The translations under genes and the position numbers were made by a program. Below, piece after piece: positions 35,494 through 44,409 of a stretch of DNA of 64,000 nt. Location of the stretch: positions 62,001-126,000 of the forward strand of contig JACKET010000008.1 in assembly GCA_020632875.1 (NCBI GenBank), in the 5' to 3' direction. Source of the DNA: Alphaproteobacteria bacterium. GTDB taxonomy: Bacteria > Myxococcota_A > UBA796 > GCA-2862545. Under the pieces are notes generated by a model. It searched no databases and had not been told where the DNA came from. It saw only the letters and a list, made by a program, of their open reading frames with translations. Each line of letters begins with the position of its first letter. The stretch's first letter is position 1.

Positions 35494-37005
35494 GTGACGT
35501 ACGCCGAGGCGCTCGCCATCCTGGGAATCGACGCGGGGACCGACAAGAAGTCCGCGCGGCGCGCCTACCTGCGGCTGGTGCGCGATCACAAGCCCGAGCA
35601 GGATCCCGACGGCTTCCAGCGGGTGCGTAGCGCCTGGGAGCTCGTCGAGGGCCGGCTGACGGCCTCGGCCTGGGCGGCAGAGCCCGTGCGACGGGCGCCT
35701 CCCCGTGCTCCACCGCGCGAGCCCGTCCCCGTGGCCGTCCATCGGCCCCCGGTCCCCGCGCCACCCACGGCTCCGCCAGAGGCGCCCGAACCGCCCGAAC
35801 CACCCCCCGACGAGGTCCCGGTCTCCGACGAGCCCGCTCCATGGGACGTTCCGGTCCCTCCCGACGCAGACCCGTTCACGCTCGACGACCCTCCCTCCGA
35901 GGTGCCCGAGCCGGCTCCGTGGGATGCGCCACCCGACCCCGACCCGCGCGCGTGGACCGTCGAGCCCTGGGAGCCCGAGTCCGACGCGCCTCCCGCCCCC
36001 GAGCCCGACGTCCTCGCGGCCCAGGCGCTCGAAGCGGCCGAGATCGACGGCGAGATCGCGCTCGACGCGCTGCGGCGGGCCTGCGAGGCCGCCCTCGACG
36101 GGCACCGCCCCGAGCCGTCGATCTCCACGGTCCTGCAGACCGTGCTCACGCTGCACCAGGCCGGCGACGCGAAGACCGCCAACGCGGCCTGGCGCGTCGC
36201 CAGCCGCTGGATCGACGGCTCGGGCGCGGGCATCCGCATCGGCAACCACGCGGCCGTGTGGCTCGCCCTGGGCCGGGAGCTCTCCGACCTGCCGGTGCAC
36301 TTCCCCGCCGAGGTGCGGCGCCGCATCGCAGAGGCCGTCCTCGAGCACGACCCGGCGGGGGCGCAGCAGGATCTGCTCGCGCTCTACCGCAGCCGGCCCC
36401 ACGTCGCGCTCGACGCCGCCGACCTGCTCGAGGCGTACACCCCGAACCTGCACAAGATGTTCGGCGGCTTCCTCCGCGATCCCGCGGGCAACCAGGTGCC
36501 CCCGCCGCGCACCGACGACGAGCAGCAGCGAGGCTCGTCGGGCTTCAACCCGACCCTCCTCGTCTACCTGGCGATCGTCGTGCTCACGATCGGCCTGCGC
36601 GTCTGCGTGGCCGGCAACCGCAGCACCACGTACACGCCGAGCTACTACACGCCTTCGCCGTCGATCTACATGCCGCCGCCCATCGAGCCGCTCGACTTCG
36701 ACGTCGACGCGCTGCTCCGCAGCTACCGCACGACCGACCTGAACCTGCCGACTCTCGCGCTGTGCCTCGAGGGGTTCAACCACCCGAAGGAGGCGTGCGA
36801 CATCGCCACGCGCCTGCGGGAGGCGGCCGAGGCGAACGACTGCGAGACCGCGCTGGCCGAGCGGGAGAAGCTGCTCGCGGTCCCCCATGCGCCCCCGCCG
36901 CCGCTCAGCGAGGGCTCGGATCTGTTGGACACCGGCGCCCAGATCCAGCGAATCTCGAAGGCCGTCGACACGCAGTGCCGCGCAGGAGACCAGAGTGCCC
37001 CCTGA
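35494..37005 (+). CDS. Degenerate J-domain protein with membrane helix
   Basis: 503 residues from a GTG. Residues 1-55 fold as a J-domain (TYAEALAILGI, KKSARRAYLRLVRDH, DPDGFQRVRSAWELVEG), but the invariant HPD is replaced by His32-Lys33-Pro34, so stimulation of Hsp70 by the usual mechanism is doubtful. A long Pro/Glu/Asp-rich disordered region (about 65-185) follows, then a helical domain, a membrane helix near 355-375 (LLVYLAIVVLTIGLRVCVAG), and a C-terminal periplasmic part with three cysteines. It overlaps the downstream Hsp70 gene by 11 bases. In E. coli the Hsp70 HscC also pairs with membrane-bound J-proteins, a useful parallel. Confidence 0.8.
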   Translation: MTYAEALAILGIDAGTDKKSARRAYLRLVRDHKPEQDPDGFQRVRSAWELVEGRLTASAWAAEPVRRAPPRAPPREPVPVAVHRPPVPAPPTAPPEAPEPPEPPPDEVPVSDEPAPWDVPVPPDADPFTLDDPPSEVPEPAPWDAPPDPDPRAWTVEPWEPESDAPPAPEPDVLAAQALEAAEIDGEIALDALRRACEAALDGHRPEPSISTVLQTVLTLHQAGDAKTANAAWRVASRWIDGSGAGIRIGNHAAVWLALGRELSDLPVHFPAEVRRRIAEAVLEHDPAGAQQDLLALYRSRPHVALDAADLLEAYTPNLHKMFGGFLRDPAGNQVPPPRTDDEQQRGSSGFNPTLLVYLAIVVLTIGLRVCVAGNRSTTYTPSYYTPSPSIYMPPPIEPLDFDVDALLRSYRTTDLNLPTLALCLEGFNHPKEACDIATRLREAAEANDCETALAEREKLLAVPHAPPPPLSEGSDLLDTGAQIQRISKAVDTQCRAGDQSAP

Positions 37006-38725
37006 AACCGAACCCGCGATCGTGGGGATCGATCTCGGAACGACCTACTCGCTCGTCGCGATCCTGCTCGACGGCGTGCCGACCGTGCTGCCGAACGCCA
37101 TCGGCGAGCACCTGACGGCCTCCGCGGTGAGCCTCACCGACAACGGCGAGGTGCTGGTGGGTCCGCCGGCGCGCGCCCGTGTGGCGACCCATCCCGGCCG
37201 CACCGCCATCGCGTTCAAGCGCGACATGGGCAGCGAGAAGCGGTTCGACCTCGGCCTCAAGCAGTACACGCCGGTCGAGCTGTCGGCGATGGTGCTCAAG
37301 GTGCTGAAGCGCGACGCCGAGGCGGCGCTCGGGCGCCCCGTGCACGAGGCCGTGATCACGGTGCCCGCCTACTTCGGCGAGGTGCAGCGCCAGGCCACCA
37401 AGAACGCCGGCGAGATCGCGGGGCTCAAGGTCGAGCGCATCATCAACGAGCCCACGGCCGCGGCCATGGCGTACGGCCTCCACGAGAAGGACCGCGAGAT
37501 CCAGGCCGTCGTTCTCGACCTCGGCGGCGGCACGTTCGACGTGACGGTGCTCGAGATCATCGAAGGCGTCATCGAGATCCAGGCCAGCGCCGGCGACGCG
37601 AGGCTCGGCGGCGAAGACTTCGTCGACCTGCTCGCCGACCACACCGCGAAGCGCATCCAGGAGCAGCACCGCGTCGATCCGCGCGACGTGCCGCGCGCCG
37701 CGGCCCGCATCCGCGAGGCCTGCGAGGGCGCCAAGCGCCGCCTCACGCTGTCGCCCTCCACCACCATCGTGATCCCCGGGCTCGACATCGGCACCGCCCG
37801 GCCCGTCGACATCGAGCTGCCCCTCGACCGCGACGAGGCCGAGGTCGTGTGGCAGCCGATCCTCGAGCGGCTCAAGGCCCCGATGATGCGCGCCCTGCGC
37901 GACGCCGATCTGCGTCCCGAGCAGATCGAGGAGGTCATCCTCGTGGGTGGCGCGACGCGGATGCCCTGCGTGGTGCGGCTCGCGGCGAACGTGTTCGGCA
38001 AGATGCCCCGCCGCACGCTGCCTCCCGACGAGGCGGTCGCCATGGGGGCCGCGGTGCAGGCGGCGCTGAAGCAGGGCGACGCGAGCGTCGAAGATGTCGT
38101 GGTCACCGACGTCGCGCCGTTCACCATGGGCATCTCGACGACCACCACGGTGGGCGCGCAGCGGGTCGAGGGCATCTATGCGCCGATCATCGACCGCGGC
38201 ACCGTCATCCCGTGCAGCCGCACCAAGCGCTTCTACACGGTCGAAGACCTGCAGAAGGCCATCACGATCCAGGTGTACCAGGGCGAGCACCCGATGTGCC
38301 GCGACAACACCAAGCTCGGCCAGTACACGGTCTCCGACCTGCCCCCGAAGCCGCACGGCGAGCAGGGGGTCGAGGTCCGCTTCACCTACGACCTCAACGG
38401 GCTGCTCGAGGTCGAGATGCGGGTCATCGGCACCGACCGCGCCGAGCACCTGCTCATCGAGCAGGCGCCCGGCAAGCTCACCAAGGTCGACATCGAGAAG
38501 GCCCGCGCCGAGATGGAGAAGCTGAAGTTCCACCCGCGCGACAGCCTGCCCAACACCACGGCCATCCAGCGCGCGGAGGCGCTCTACGTCGAGCTCACGG
38601 GCGACGCGCGCGAGCGGCTCGGGATGGCGCTCGCCGGGTTCCGCGCGGCCATCGAGTCCGAAGACCAGCAGGAGATCGATCTGCGCCGGGCCCTGCTCAA
38701 CCAGATGATCGCGTCGTACGGATGA
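36995..38725 (+). CDS. Short Hsp70 chaperone (HscC-like)
   Basis: 576 residues from a GTG with AGGAG six bases upstream. The actin-fold ATPase signatures are complete: VGIDLGTTYS (10-19), VVLDLGGGTFDVTV, and VGGATRMPCVV. A beta-sandwich substrate domain follows (IDRGTVIPCSRTKRF), but the C-terminal lid is shorter than in DnaK (about 60 residues lost), as in HscC. It would bind and release unfolded segments of client proteins using ATP. Its partner is the J-like protein just upstream; the reductase downstream overlaps by four bases. Confidence 0.92.
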   Translation: MPPETEPAIVGIDLGTTYSLVAILLDGVPTVLPNAIGEHLTASAVSLTDNGEVLVGPPARARVATHPGRTAIAFKRDMGSEKRFDLGLKQYTPVELSAMVLKVLKRDAEAALGRPVHEAVITVPAYFGEVQRQATKNAGEIAGLKVERIINEPTAAAMAYGLHEKDREIQAVVLDLGGGTFDVTVLEIIEGVIEIQASAGDARLGGEDFVDLLADHTAKRIQEQHRVDPRDVPRAAARIREACEGAKRRLTLSPSTTIVIPGLDIGTARPVDIELPLDRDEAEVVWQPILERLKAPMMRALRDADLRPEQIEEVILVGGATRMPCVVRLAANVFGKMPRRTLPPDEAVAMGAAVQAALKQGDASVEDVVVTDVAPFTMGISTTTTVGAQRVEGIYAPIIDRGTVIPCSRTKRFYTVEDLQKAITIQVYQGEHPMCRDNTKLGQYTVSDLPPKPHGEQGVEVRFTYDLNGLLEVEMRVIGTDRAEHLLIEQAPGKLTKVDIEKARAEMEKLKFHPRDSLPNTTAIQRAEALYVELTGDARERLGMALAGFRAAIESEDQQEIDLRRALLNQMIASYG

Positions 38726-39501
38726 ACGTCCTCGTCGCCGGCGGCGGGTCGAAGGTCGGCCAGCACCTCGTCGAGCGGCTGCGCGCCGAAGGCCATGCGG
38801 TCGACGTCCTCTCGCGGTCGGGCGCGATCCGCGGCGACATCACGGATCCACCGTCCCTGAAGGGGGTCTGCGACGGGCGCGACGTCGTCGTGTCGCTCGT
38901 CGGGGCGTCCATCCAGCCCGTCCCGCGGTTCCCCGACACCTCGTTCGAGGCCGTCGATCGGGACGGGAACCTCGCCCTGCTCGACGAGGCCGTGCGCGCG
39001 GGCGTGCCGCGGTTCGTCTACCTGAGCGTGTTCGGCGACTACCCACCCGGCGTCGCCTACGTCGAAGCACATCGCGCCGTCGAAGAAGCGCTCGCGAAGG
39101 CGCCGATCACGTGGACGGCCGTGCGCCCCACGGGGTTCTTCGGGAGCTTCGACCTGCTGCGGCCCTGGGCCCGGCTCGGCATCGGCGTGCGCATCGGGTC
39201 GGGCGAGGTGCACACCAATCCCATCCACGAGGCCGATCTGGCCGACGTGATCGCCGAGCACCTCGCCGAAGGGCCCGAGATCGTGGACTGCGGGGGCCCC
39301 GAGGTGCTGACCCGCAACGCGATCACCCGACGGCTCGCGGGGGGGCGCGTGCTGCTGATCCCGCTGCCCGCGTTCTTCGTCGACCTGAACGCGGCGCTGA
39401 TCCGGCCCTTCAACCGCCGGATCGCCGACCTCACGGTGTTCTTCCGGCACGTACTCACCCACGAGGGCGTGGCGCCGCAGCACGGCACCCGCCGGCTTTG
39501 A
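38722..39501 (+). CDS. NAD(P)-binding epimerase/NmrA-like protein
   Basis: 259 residues. ATG overlaps the Hsp70 stop (ATGA). N-terminal NVLVAGGGSKVGQHL is the Rossmann loop, followed by short-chain-dehydrogenase-like DVLSRSGAIRGDITD, VVSLVGAS and PRFVYLSVFGDYPPG. The WTAVRPTGFFGSF segment is typical of the atypical SDR5/NmrA group, which often bind NAD(P) without a full catalytic triad. Substrate unknown. It closes the chaperone operon. Confidence 0.85.
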   Translation: MNVLVAGGGSKVGQHLVERLRAEGHAVDVLSRSGAIRGDITDPPSLKGVCDGRDVVVSLVGASIQPVPRFPDTSFEAVDRDGNLALLDEAVRAGVPRFVYLSVFGDYPPGVAYVEAHRAVEEALAKAPITWTAVRPTGFFGSFDLLRPWARLGIGVRIGSGEVHTNPIHEADLADVIAEHLAEGPEIVDCGGPEVLTRNAITRRLAGGRVLLIPLPAFFVDLNAALIRPFNRRIADLTVFFRHVLTHEGVAPQHGTRRL

Positions 39502-39506
39502 GCGCG

Positions 39507-39782
39507 CTACCGGCTGCGCACCATCCCGTTGCTGATCTGCGCCGGTCGCTGGAGCGGGATCCACGCGGGCAGCGTGAGCACCGGCGGTTGCGGGCTCGGG
39601 GTCGCCGGCCTCACGGGCGCCGCAGCGACCCTGGGCACGGCGCGGACGGGCTGCACCTTCGCGCCGACCACCGCGTGCGACCCCGCGTCGACCGTGACGC
39701 CCGCGTGCGAGAAGTCGGGGCGTTGGCTCACCACGTCGGTTCCCGACGCGTGGGCGGTGAGCGCGATCAACATGGCCAGCAT
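39507..39782 (-). CDS. Small secreted proline-rich protein
   Basis: 91 residues from an ATG with GGAGG four bases upstream. Leader MLAMLIALTAHAS is a short signal peptide without basic residues. The mature part is dominated by Val, Ala and Pro (VRPATPSPQPPVLTLPAWIPL) and is probably extended or disordered. Function unknown. Convergent with the reductase gene (5 nt gap). Confidence 0.6.
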   Translation of the reverse strand: MLAMLIALTAHASGTDVVSQRPDFSHAGVTVDAGSHAVVGAKVQPVRAVPRVAAAPVRPATPSPQPPVLTLPAWIPLQRPAQISNGMVRSR

Positions 39783-39878
39783 GGCTCCTCCGGGGTTCTG
39801 GCTGGAGGTGGGGAGCCGATCGCTTCCGTTAACCGCGGCGGTTATCTGCTCCGCCCGACGATGGCCCTGGAGGATGGA

Positions 39879-40136
39879 ATGGCGGATGTGTTGGTGACCG
39901 GCGGAACCGTGTCCGACGGGCGGATTGCGAGCCTCGACGTGAAGCTGCACGGCCTCGGCGCCCGCACGCTCGACCGCGACACCGCGCTCGCCTGGATGCG
40001 CGACGGCCACTCGCTCGTCCCGGTGCGCAAGGGCGCCCGCCTCCCGAACCTGCAGCTCGTCGAGGTCGGCGACGACCACTTCATCCGCGCCGACACCGCG
40101 AAGGAATCGAGCGACAGCCTGCCCGAGCTCGACTGA
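39879..40136 (+). CDS. Small soluble protein of unknown function
   Basis: 85 residues. GGAGG sits five bases before the ATG at 39879. There is no signal or membrane segment; mixed strands and helices with Asp/Arg-rich loops (VKLHGLGARTLDRDTALAWMRDG). The 96-base gap to the divergent secreted protein at 39507-39782 could hold two promoters. Short, so a chance frame remains possible. Confidence 0.5.
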   Translation: MADVLVTGGTVSDGRIASLDVKLHGLGARTLDRDTALAWMRDGHSLVPVRKGARLPNLQLVEVGDDHFIRADTAKESSDSLPELD

Positions 40137-40324
40137 CGTTCTGTCGCGTCGCCGGCCGGCCGTCCGCGTCGGATGACAGTCTGTCGACCCCCCGTGTCTC
40201 GCGCTCCCGGCGCGCATCGACGAGGACCCGTGACTACCCGCTTTCGAGCGACACCATCGCCCACCGACGACCGCGGGTGGCCCGCGCTCGGGAACGCGGC
40301 ACGGGCTTTGCTCCAGGGCGCGGC

Positions 40325-41404
40325 ATGATGCGTCTCGCCGCCCTCCTCCTCCTCGCCGGCTGCCCGAAGCAGCCTGCGCCCCCCGCGACCCCCGCGTGGG
40401 ACACGACCCCGCGCCTGCCCGCACCCATCGCCGGCGTGTACACGCGGTCTGCCGAGACCCCGCCGGATCCGCCGCTCGCCGACCTGCTCGCCGGCCGCGC
40501 GTGGGATGCGTCGTTGTCCGGGGCCGCAGCGGGCGTCGCCCTCCGCCTCATCCACGATGGCGCGAAGGGGCCGGGCGTCACGCGCTGGCGCGTGCGCGAG
40601 GCCCTGTGGAAGTCCGGCTACCCGTTCCCCGCCCGCGACGCGCGCGCCTGGACCGCGATGCCGGATGGCGCGCCCCCTCCGCAGCTGCTGCAGTGGCTCG
40701 AGGCGCTGCCGCCCGGCGACGATCTCGGCCTGATCCGCGCCCGCGGCGACGACGAGGACTTCTGGGTCGCCCTGCGCGCCACGCCCACGGTGCCTTTCGA
40801 GCGCGTCCCCCGCCAGGTGCCCGAGGGAGGCGCGTTCAAGCTCGCCCCGGCGAAAGGCGCGACGTACGCCGTGTCCGACGCGAATGGCTTCCTCCAGGAG
40901 GGCCCGCTCGACGAGGGTGCCACGATCGCCTGCAACTCCGTGGGCGAGTGGATGGTGGAGCTGATCCCGGCCGAAGGGCCCTCCGCGCTGTTCCCCGTGT
41001 ACGTCGGCATGGTGCCGCCCGAGCTGCCCCTCATCGAAGACGGGGTCTCGGTGCGCACGCCGCCCGACGCCATCGAGCGCGCCGAGTCGCTGCTCGCCCA
41101 GGTCCGCGACGCCTACGGCGCTCCCGAGCTGCAGCGCGACTTCGTGCTCGACGCGGGCGCCCGGTCGCTCCTGCGCGGCGATGCCGAGTCCACCGAAGGC
41201 GTGCGCGCGAGCCTCGGCCTCGACCCGTCCGGCACGATGCTGTGGGAGTGCGAGGGCACGACGGTCGAAGCGTGTATCGACTCGGTGATCTGGGAGCCGA
41301 AGAACCGCCTCGCCCTGCTCGACGCCCGCAGCGCGCTCGGGCTCGCCGCGGGAGTCGACGCTTCTGGCGTGCACCTCGTGGGCATCGTCAGCGCGACCCA
41401 TTAA
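40325..41404 (+). CDS. Lipoprotein of unknown function (secretin-adjacent type)
   Basis: 359 residues. Leader MMRLAALLLLAGC gives lipobox Cys13 followed by PKQPAPPATPA. The mature chain is alpha/beta with several Trp (TRWRVREALWKSG), one cysteine pair in the last third (ECEGTTVEAC) and an Asp-rich middle. The YPFPARDARAW and GAKGPGVTRW segments recall the CAP/SCP-like fold of some myxobacterial secreted proteins, but not strongly enough to name. A pilin-like gene follows 21 nt later. Confidence 0.65.
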   Translation: MMRLAALLLLAGCPKQPAPPATPAWDTTPRLPAPIAGVYTRSAETPPDPPLADLLAGRAWDASLSGAAAGVALRLIHDGAKGPGVTRWRVREALWKSGYPFPARDARAWTAMPDGAPPPQLLQWLEALPPGDDLGLIRARGDDEDFWVALRATPTVPFERVPRQVPEGGAFKLAPAKGATYAVSDANGFLQEGPLDEGATIACNSVGEWMVELIPAEGPSALFPVYVGMVPPELPLIEDGVSVRTPPDAIERAESLLAQVRDAYGAPELQRDFVLDAGARSLLRGDAESTEGVRASLGLDPSGTMLWECEGTTVEACIDSVIWEPKNRLALLDARSALGLAAGVDASGVHLVGIVSATH

Positions 41405-41425
41405 ACCCCGTCGCTGGAGGGTCGC

Positions 41426-41863
41426 ATGTTCGAGCTCGACCGCACCAAGATGATCATCGGGGCCGTCGTTCTGCTGGTCGGGATCGTCGTCCTGACGGTG
41501 GTGTTCTCGGGGGTCAACAAGAAGTCCCTGCGCGCCGAGGTCCCCACGAACGTCGAGTCGATCCGCCAGGCCGAGATCGAGTACCACGGCGCCTTCGAGT
41601 CGTACGTGTCGGCCGAGGCCGCCCCGCGCGACCCCCTGCACGTCGACAGCAAGGCCGTCGCGTGGAAGCCGAGCGCCGGCTTCGAGAAGCTCTCGTGGGC
41701 GCCCGAGCAGGCCGAGGTCCGTGGGTCGTACTCGGTGAACGCCAAGGTCGACGGGTTCACGGTCACCGGCGTGTGCGACGTCGACGACGACCAGAGCCAG
41801 GCGCGGTTCCAGGCGACCCTCGATCAGGAGGCGCACTCGCTCACCGACGCCTCGGTCTTCTGA
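41426..41863 (+). CDS. Type IV pilin-like membrane protein
   Basis: 145 residues; GGAGG five bases before ATG. The N-terminal helix is a membrane anchor (MIIGAVVLLVGIVVLTVVF at about 9-27) followed by VNKKSLRAEVPTNVESIRQAEIEYHGAFESYVSA, a stretch shaped like the helix and loop of type IV pilins and pseudopilins. There is no prepilin-peptidase Gly-x-x-x-x-Glu site, so it would stay in the membrane uncleaved. The globular part is strand-rich (RGSYSVNAKVDGFTVTGVCDVD). Inference: minor pilin-like or secretion accessory protein. Confidence 0.6.
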   Translation: MFELDRTKMIIGAVVLLVGIVVLTVVFSGVNKKSLRAEVPTNVESIRQAEIEYHGAFESYVSAEAAPRDPLHVDSKAVAWKPSAGFEKLSWAPEQAEVRGSYSVNAKVDGFTVTGVCDVDDDQSQARFQATLDQEAHSLTDASVF

Positions 41864-41870
41864 AGCTCCC

Positions 41871-42368
41871 TTGGGCGCCCGCCTGCTCGCCGTCGGCGCC
41901 TGGCTGGCGGCCGCCGTGCTCCACGGGCTCGTGCCGCGCGACCCCGTCGCGCTCGAGCCTGCCAGCGCGCCCGTGCTGGCCGTGCTGAGCGGCGGCCATC
42001 GCACGGCGGCGGCGAGCGCTGCATGGGCATCGACGGTCGCGCACTTCGCGGCCACGACCCCCGATCCCGACGCGCTCGAAGCCGGCATCCACACGGCCAT
42101 CGCGTTCGATCCGGCGTTCGTGCCGCCCGTCGCGCAGGGCAGCCTGATGCTGCGCCTCGCGGGCGCGCCCGAGCGCGTGCCGCCCCTCCTCGAGCACGGC
42201 ATGGCCGCGCATCCCGGCGACCCCTGGTTCCCGTGGGCCATGGCGATGCACGTGTGGACGGTCGAGGCCGACCACGACGCCGCAGCCGCGTGGCTCGACC
42301 GCGCCGAGGCGCTCGCGCCCGGCGGCATCCACGGCGAAGCCGCCGACGCCCTCCGGAGCCGTCCGTGA
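41871..42368 (+). CDS. Membrane-anchored TPR-like protein
   Basis: 165 residues from a TTG eight bases after the previous stop. An N-terminal hydrophobic stretch (LLAVGAWLAAAVLHGLV) precedes two tetratricopeptide-like helical pairs (AIAFDPAFVPPVAQGSLMLRLAGAPERV and AAAAWLDRAEALAPGG). The start codon has only a weak ribosome site, so coupling to the upstream gene is likely. It overlaps folK by four bases (GTGA). Function unknown. Confidence 0.6.
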   Translation: MGARLLAVGAWLAAAVLHGLVPRDPVALEPASAPVLAVLSGGHRTAAASAAWASTVAHFAATTPDPDALEAGIHTAIAFDPAFVPPVAQGSLMLRLAGAPERVPPLLEHGMAAHPGDPWFPWAMAMHVWTVEADHDAAAAWLDRAEALAPGGIHGEAADALRSRP

Positions 42369-42898
42369 TCGCATCCCGCATCGCGCCCGTCCAGCGCGGG
42401 GCCATCGGCCTCGGGTGCAGCCTCGGCGACCGCCGCGGCCGGCTCGACGGCACCGTGCGCAAGATCGCCGCGCACCCCGACATCGCGCTGGTGCGGTGCT
42501 CGCGGTGGTACCGCACGCCGCCGATGCAGGGCGGCACCGCCCGCGGGTGGTTCCTGAACGGCGTGATCACGTTCGACACGACGCTGTCGGGCCCCGAGCT
42601 GCTCGCCCTGTGCCGCCGCCTCGAAGAGCGCGCCGGCCGACGGAGGGCGCGGTACTGGGGCGACCGCACGCTCGACCTCGACCTGCTGCTGCTCGGCGAC
42701 CGGATCCTCGACGACCCCGAGCTCGTGCTCCCCCACCCGGCCATCGCCGACCGGCCGTTCGTCCGCACCCCGCTGCTGGAGATCTGGCCCGACGCCATCG
42801 ACCCGCGCACCGGGCAGGCGTTCCGCGATCTCCCCGATCCCACCGGTCCGCGCGCGGTCCCCGTGGGCATGTTTGCTTTCGGCCGACCCACCCTGTAG
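42365..42898 (+). CDS. folK: 2-amino-4-hydroxy-6-hydroxymethyldihydropteridine pyrophosphokinase
   Basis: 177 residues. GLGCSLGDRRG near residues 15-25 is the substrate loop, YWGDRTLDLDLLLLGD (about 98-113) is the catalytic ATP/metal loop with two aspartates, and LPHPAIADRPFVRTPLLEI is the family's C-terminal signature. It transfers pyrophosphate from ATP to the pterin in folate synthesis. Starts at a GTG overlapping the previous stop. No other folate genes in the window. Confidence 0.92.
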   Translation: MIASRIAPVQRGAIGLGCSLGDRRGRLDGTVRKIAAHPDIALVRCSRWYRTPPMQGGTARGWFLNGVITFDTTLSGPELLALCRRLEERAGRRRARYWGDRTLDLDLLLLGDRILDDPELVLPHPAIADRPFVRTPLLEIWPDAIDPRTGQAFRDLPDPTGPRAVPVGMFAFGRPTL

Positions 42899-42935
42899 AA
42901 CCGGCTCCTTTCGCGCTTTGCCCTGGAGGGCCGCC

Positions 42936-43634
42936 ATGAAGCTGTTCATCGACACCGCAAACCTCGACGAGATCCGCGAGATCGCCAGCTGGGGCGTGCT
43001 CGCCGGCGTCACCACCAACCCGTCCCTCGTGGCCCGCGAGGGGGGCGACTTCATCCAGCGCGTCGTCGAGATCTGCGAGATCGTGCGCGGCCCCGTGTCC
43101 GCCGAGGTGCTCGCCCAGGACGTCGACGGCATGGTGCGCGAAGGCCGCCTGCTCGCCGACCTGTCCGAGCACGTCGTCGTGAAGGCACCGCTCACCGAGG
43201 CCGGCATCGCCGCCACCGCGCAGCTCGCCTCCGAGGGCATCAAGGTCAACGTCACCCTGTGCTTCCAGGCCGCCCAGGCGCTGCTCGCCGCGAAGGCGGG
43301 CGCCGCGTACATCAGCCCGTTCGTCGGTCGCGTCGACGACGTGAGCTGGGACGGCAACGAGCTCATCTCGCAGATCGTCGACGTCTACGCGGCCGATCCC
43401 GAGATCACCACCGAGGTGCTCGCGGCGTCCATCCGCCACCCGATGCACCTCGTGCAGGCCGCGCTCGCCGGGGCCCACGTGGCCACGGTGCCCTACGCGG
43501 TGCTGAAGAAGGCCATCAAGCACCCGCTCACCGACTCCGGCAACACGGCCTTCCTCAAGGACTGGGAGAAGGTGCCGGCCGAAGAGCGCGACATCGCGAC
43601 GGCGGTCGCGCGCTGGCGCGCCAGCCGCGGCTGA
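42936..43634 (+). CDS. fsa: Transaldolase/fructose-6-phosphate aldolase family
   Basis: 232 residues, the short FSA/TalC class. MKLFIDTANLDEI, GVTTNPSLVA and VVVKAPLTEAG with the Schiff-base lysine at Lys83 are diagnostic, and SPFVGRVDD is the phosphate-binding turn. It transfers or cleaves a dihydroxyacetone unit between sugar phosphates in the cytosol. Strong GGAGGG six bases before the ATG. Confidence 0.93.
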   Translation: MKLFIDTANLDEIREIASWGVLAGVTTNPSLVAREGGDFIQRVVEICEIVRGPVSAEVLAQDVDGMVREGRLLADLSEHVVVKAPLTEAGIAATAQLASEGIKVNVTLCFQAAQALLAAKAGAAYISPFVGRVDDVSWDGNELISQIVDVYAADPEITTEVLAASIRHPMHLVQAALAGAHVATVPYAVLKKAIKHPLTDSGNTAFLKDWEKVPAEERDIATAVARWRASRG

Positions 43635-43676
43635 CGAGAGGCCGCTTCCCCGCCGGGGAACGCAGAATCCGGGTGT

Positions 43677-43706
43677 GCCGGGCTTGCCCCGCGGGGTCCC
43701 CGGCAG
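43677..43706 (+). terminator. Possible terminator hairpin after the transaldolase gene
   Basis: TGCCGGG pairs with CCCGGCA around an inner CCCCGCGGGG-like stretch, giving a nested G+C-rich hairpin. No T-run follows, so intrinsic termination is uncertain; it may simply shape the 5' leader of the next operon. Confidence 0.35.
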
Positions 43707-43707
43707 T

Positions 43708-43729
43708 ACTGAGTGAACCCTCATTCAGT
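43708..43729. promoter_or_regulatory. Palindromic operator upstream of the TetR-etfBA operon
   Basis: ACTGAGTGA-ACCC-TCATTCAGT: nine-base arms with one mismatch around a four-base spacer, 54 bases before the TetR start. It closely resembles the TGAATGA...TCATTCA operators of FadR-type TetR repressors that control fatty-acid degradation and etf genes. The likely model is autorepression of the tetR-etfB-etfA operon, relieved by an acyl-CoA. Position and symmetry are seen; the ligand is inference. Confidence 0.65.
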
Positions 43730-43782
43730 GGCACCCGGAGCCACGCGGATCCCGATCCGCGGGTGCCGCCCAGGAGTCGTCG

Positions 43783-44409
43783 TTGGCCGACCCGAATCGA
43801 CGCCGCACCGAGAAGCGCGACCTCATCACCGAGGCCGCCGTCGACGTGTTCGCCGAGAAGGGCTTCCACCAGGCGCGCGTGAGCGACATCGCGCGCCGCG
43901 CGGGCGTCGCCGACGGCACGATCTACCTGTACTTCAAGAACAAGGAAGACCTGCTGCTCTCCATCTTCGAAGAGAAGATGGACGTGCTGCTCGACGGTAT
44001 GCGCGAGGCGCTCGAGGGCGTCGACGATCCGGTCGAGCGGGTGCGGCGCTTCGCCCGCCACCACTTCCGCCAGGTGCGCGAGAACCGGTCGGCCGCCGAG
44101 GTGCTTCAGGTCGAGCTGCGGCTGTCGAACAAGTTCCTCAAGGAGTACCGCCCCGAGAAGCTCTGGGCGTACCTCAACATCTTCGCGAACATCGTCCGTG
44201 ACGGCCAGGCCTCCGGCGTGTTCCGACCCGACATCGACCCCTTCATCGCCATGTGGGGCTTCTTCGGCGGTCTCGACGAGATCGCCATGCAGTGGGTGCT
44301 CGCGCGGAACCAGCAGCGCATCCAGCTCGAAGAGGCCGCGCGCCAGGTCGCGGAGATCTACATCCGCGGAATGCTCACGAACACACAGACAACCTCGGAG
44401 GAACCGTGA
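43783..44409 (+). CDS. TetR-family transcriptional repressor (FadR-like)
   Basis: 208 residues from a TTG with AGGAG six bases upstream. Residues 8-60 form the TetR helix-turn-helix (TEAAVDVFAEKGFHQARVSDIARRAGVADGTIYLYF). The C-terminal domain begins at about 75 and resembles the TetR_C_33/FadR type that binds acyl-CoA. It overlaps etfB by four bases and has a palindromic site 54 bases upstream, so it most likely represses its own operon, coupling electron-transfer flavoprotein supply to fatty-acid beta-oxidation. Confidence 0.9.
   Translation: MADPNRRRTEKRDLITEAAVDVFAEKGFHQARVSDIARRAGVADGTIYLYFKNKEDLLLSIFEEKMDVLLDGMREALEGVDDPVERVRRFARHHFRQVRENRSAAEVLQVELRLSNKFLKEYRPEKLWAYLNIFANIVRDGQASGVFRPDIDPFIAMWGFFGGLDEIAMQWVLARNQQRIQLEEAARQVAEIYIRGMLTNTQTTSEEP

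Noticed and set aside
40137..40324. Possible promoter repeats (TGACGTTCTGTCG and TGACAGTCTGTCG, 37 bases apart)
   Set aside because: Two similar 13-mers occur in the gap before the lipoprotein gene, but with two mismatches and no other copies I could not separate them from chance.
42023..42364. Possible CRISPR-like or tandem DNA in the folK upstream gene
   Set aside because: Only codon-level periodicity of an Ala/Arg-rich coding region; no repeated units of constant length.
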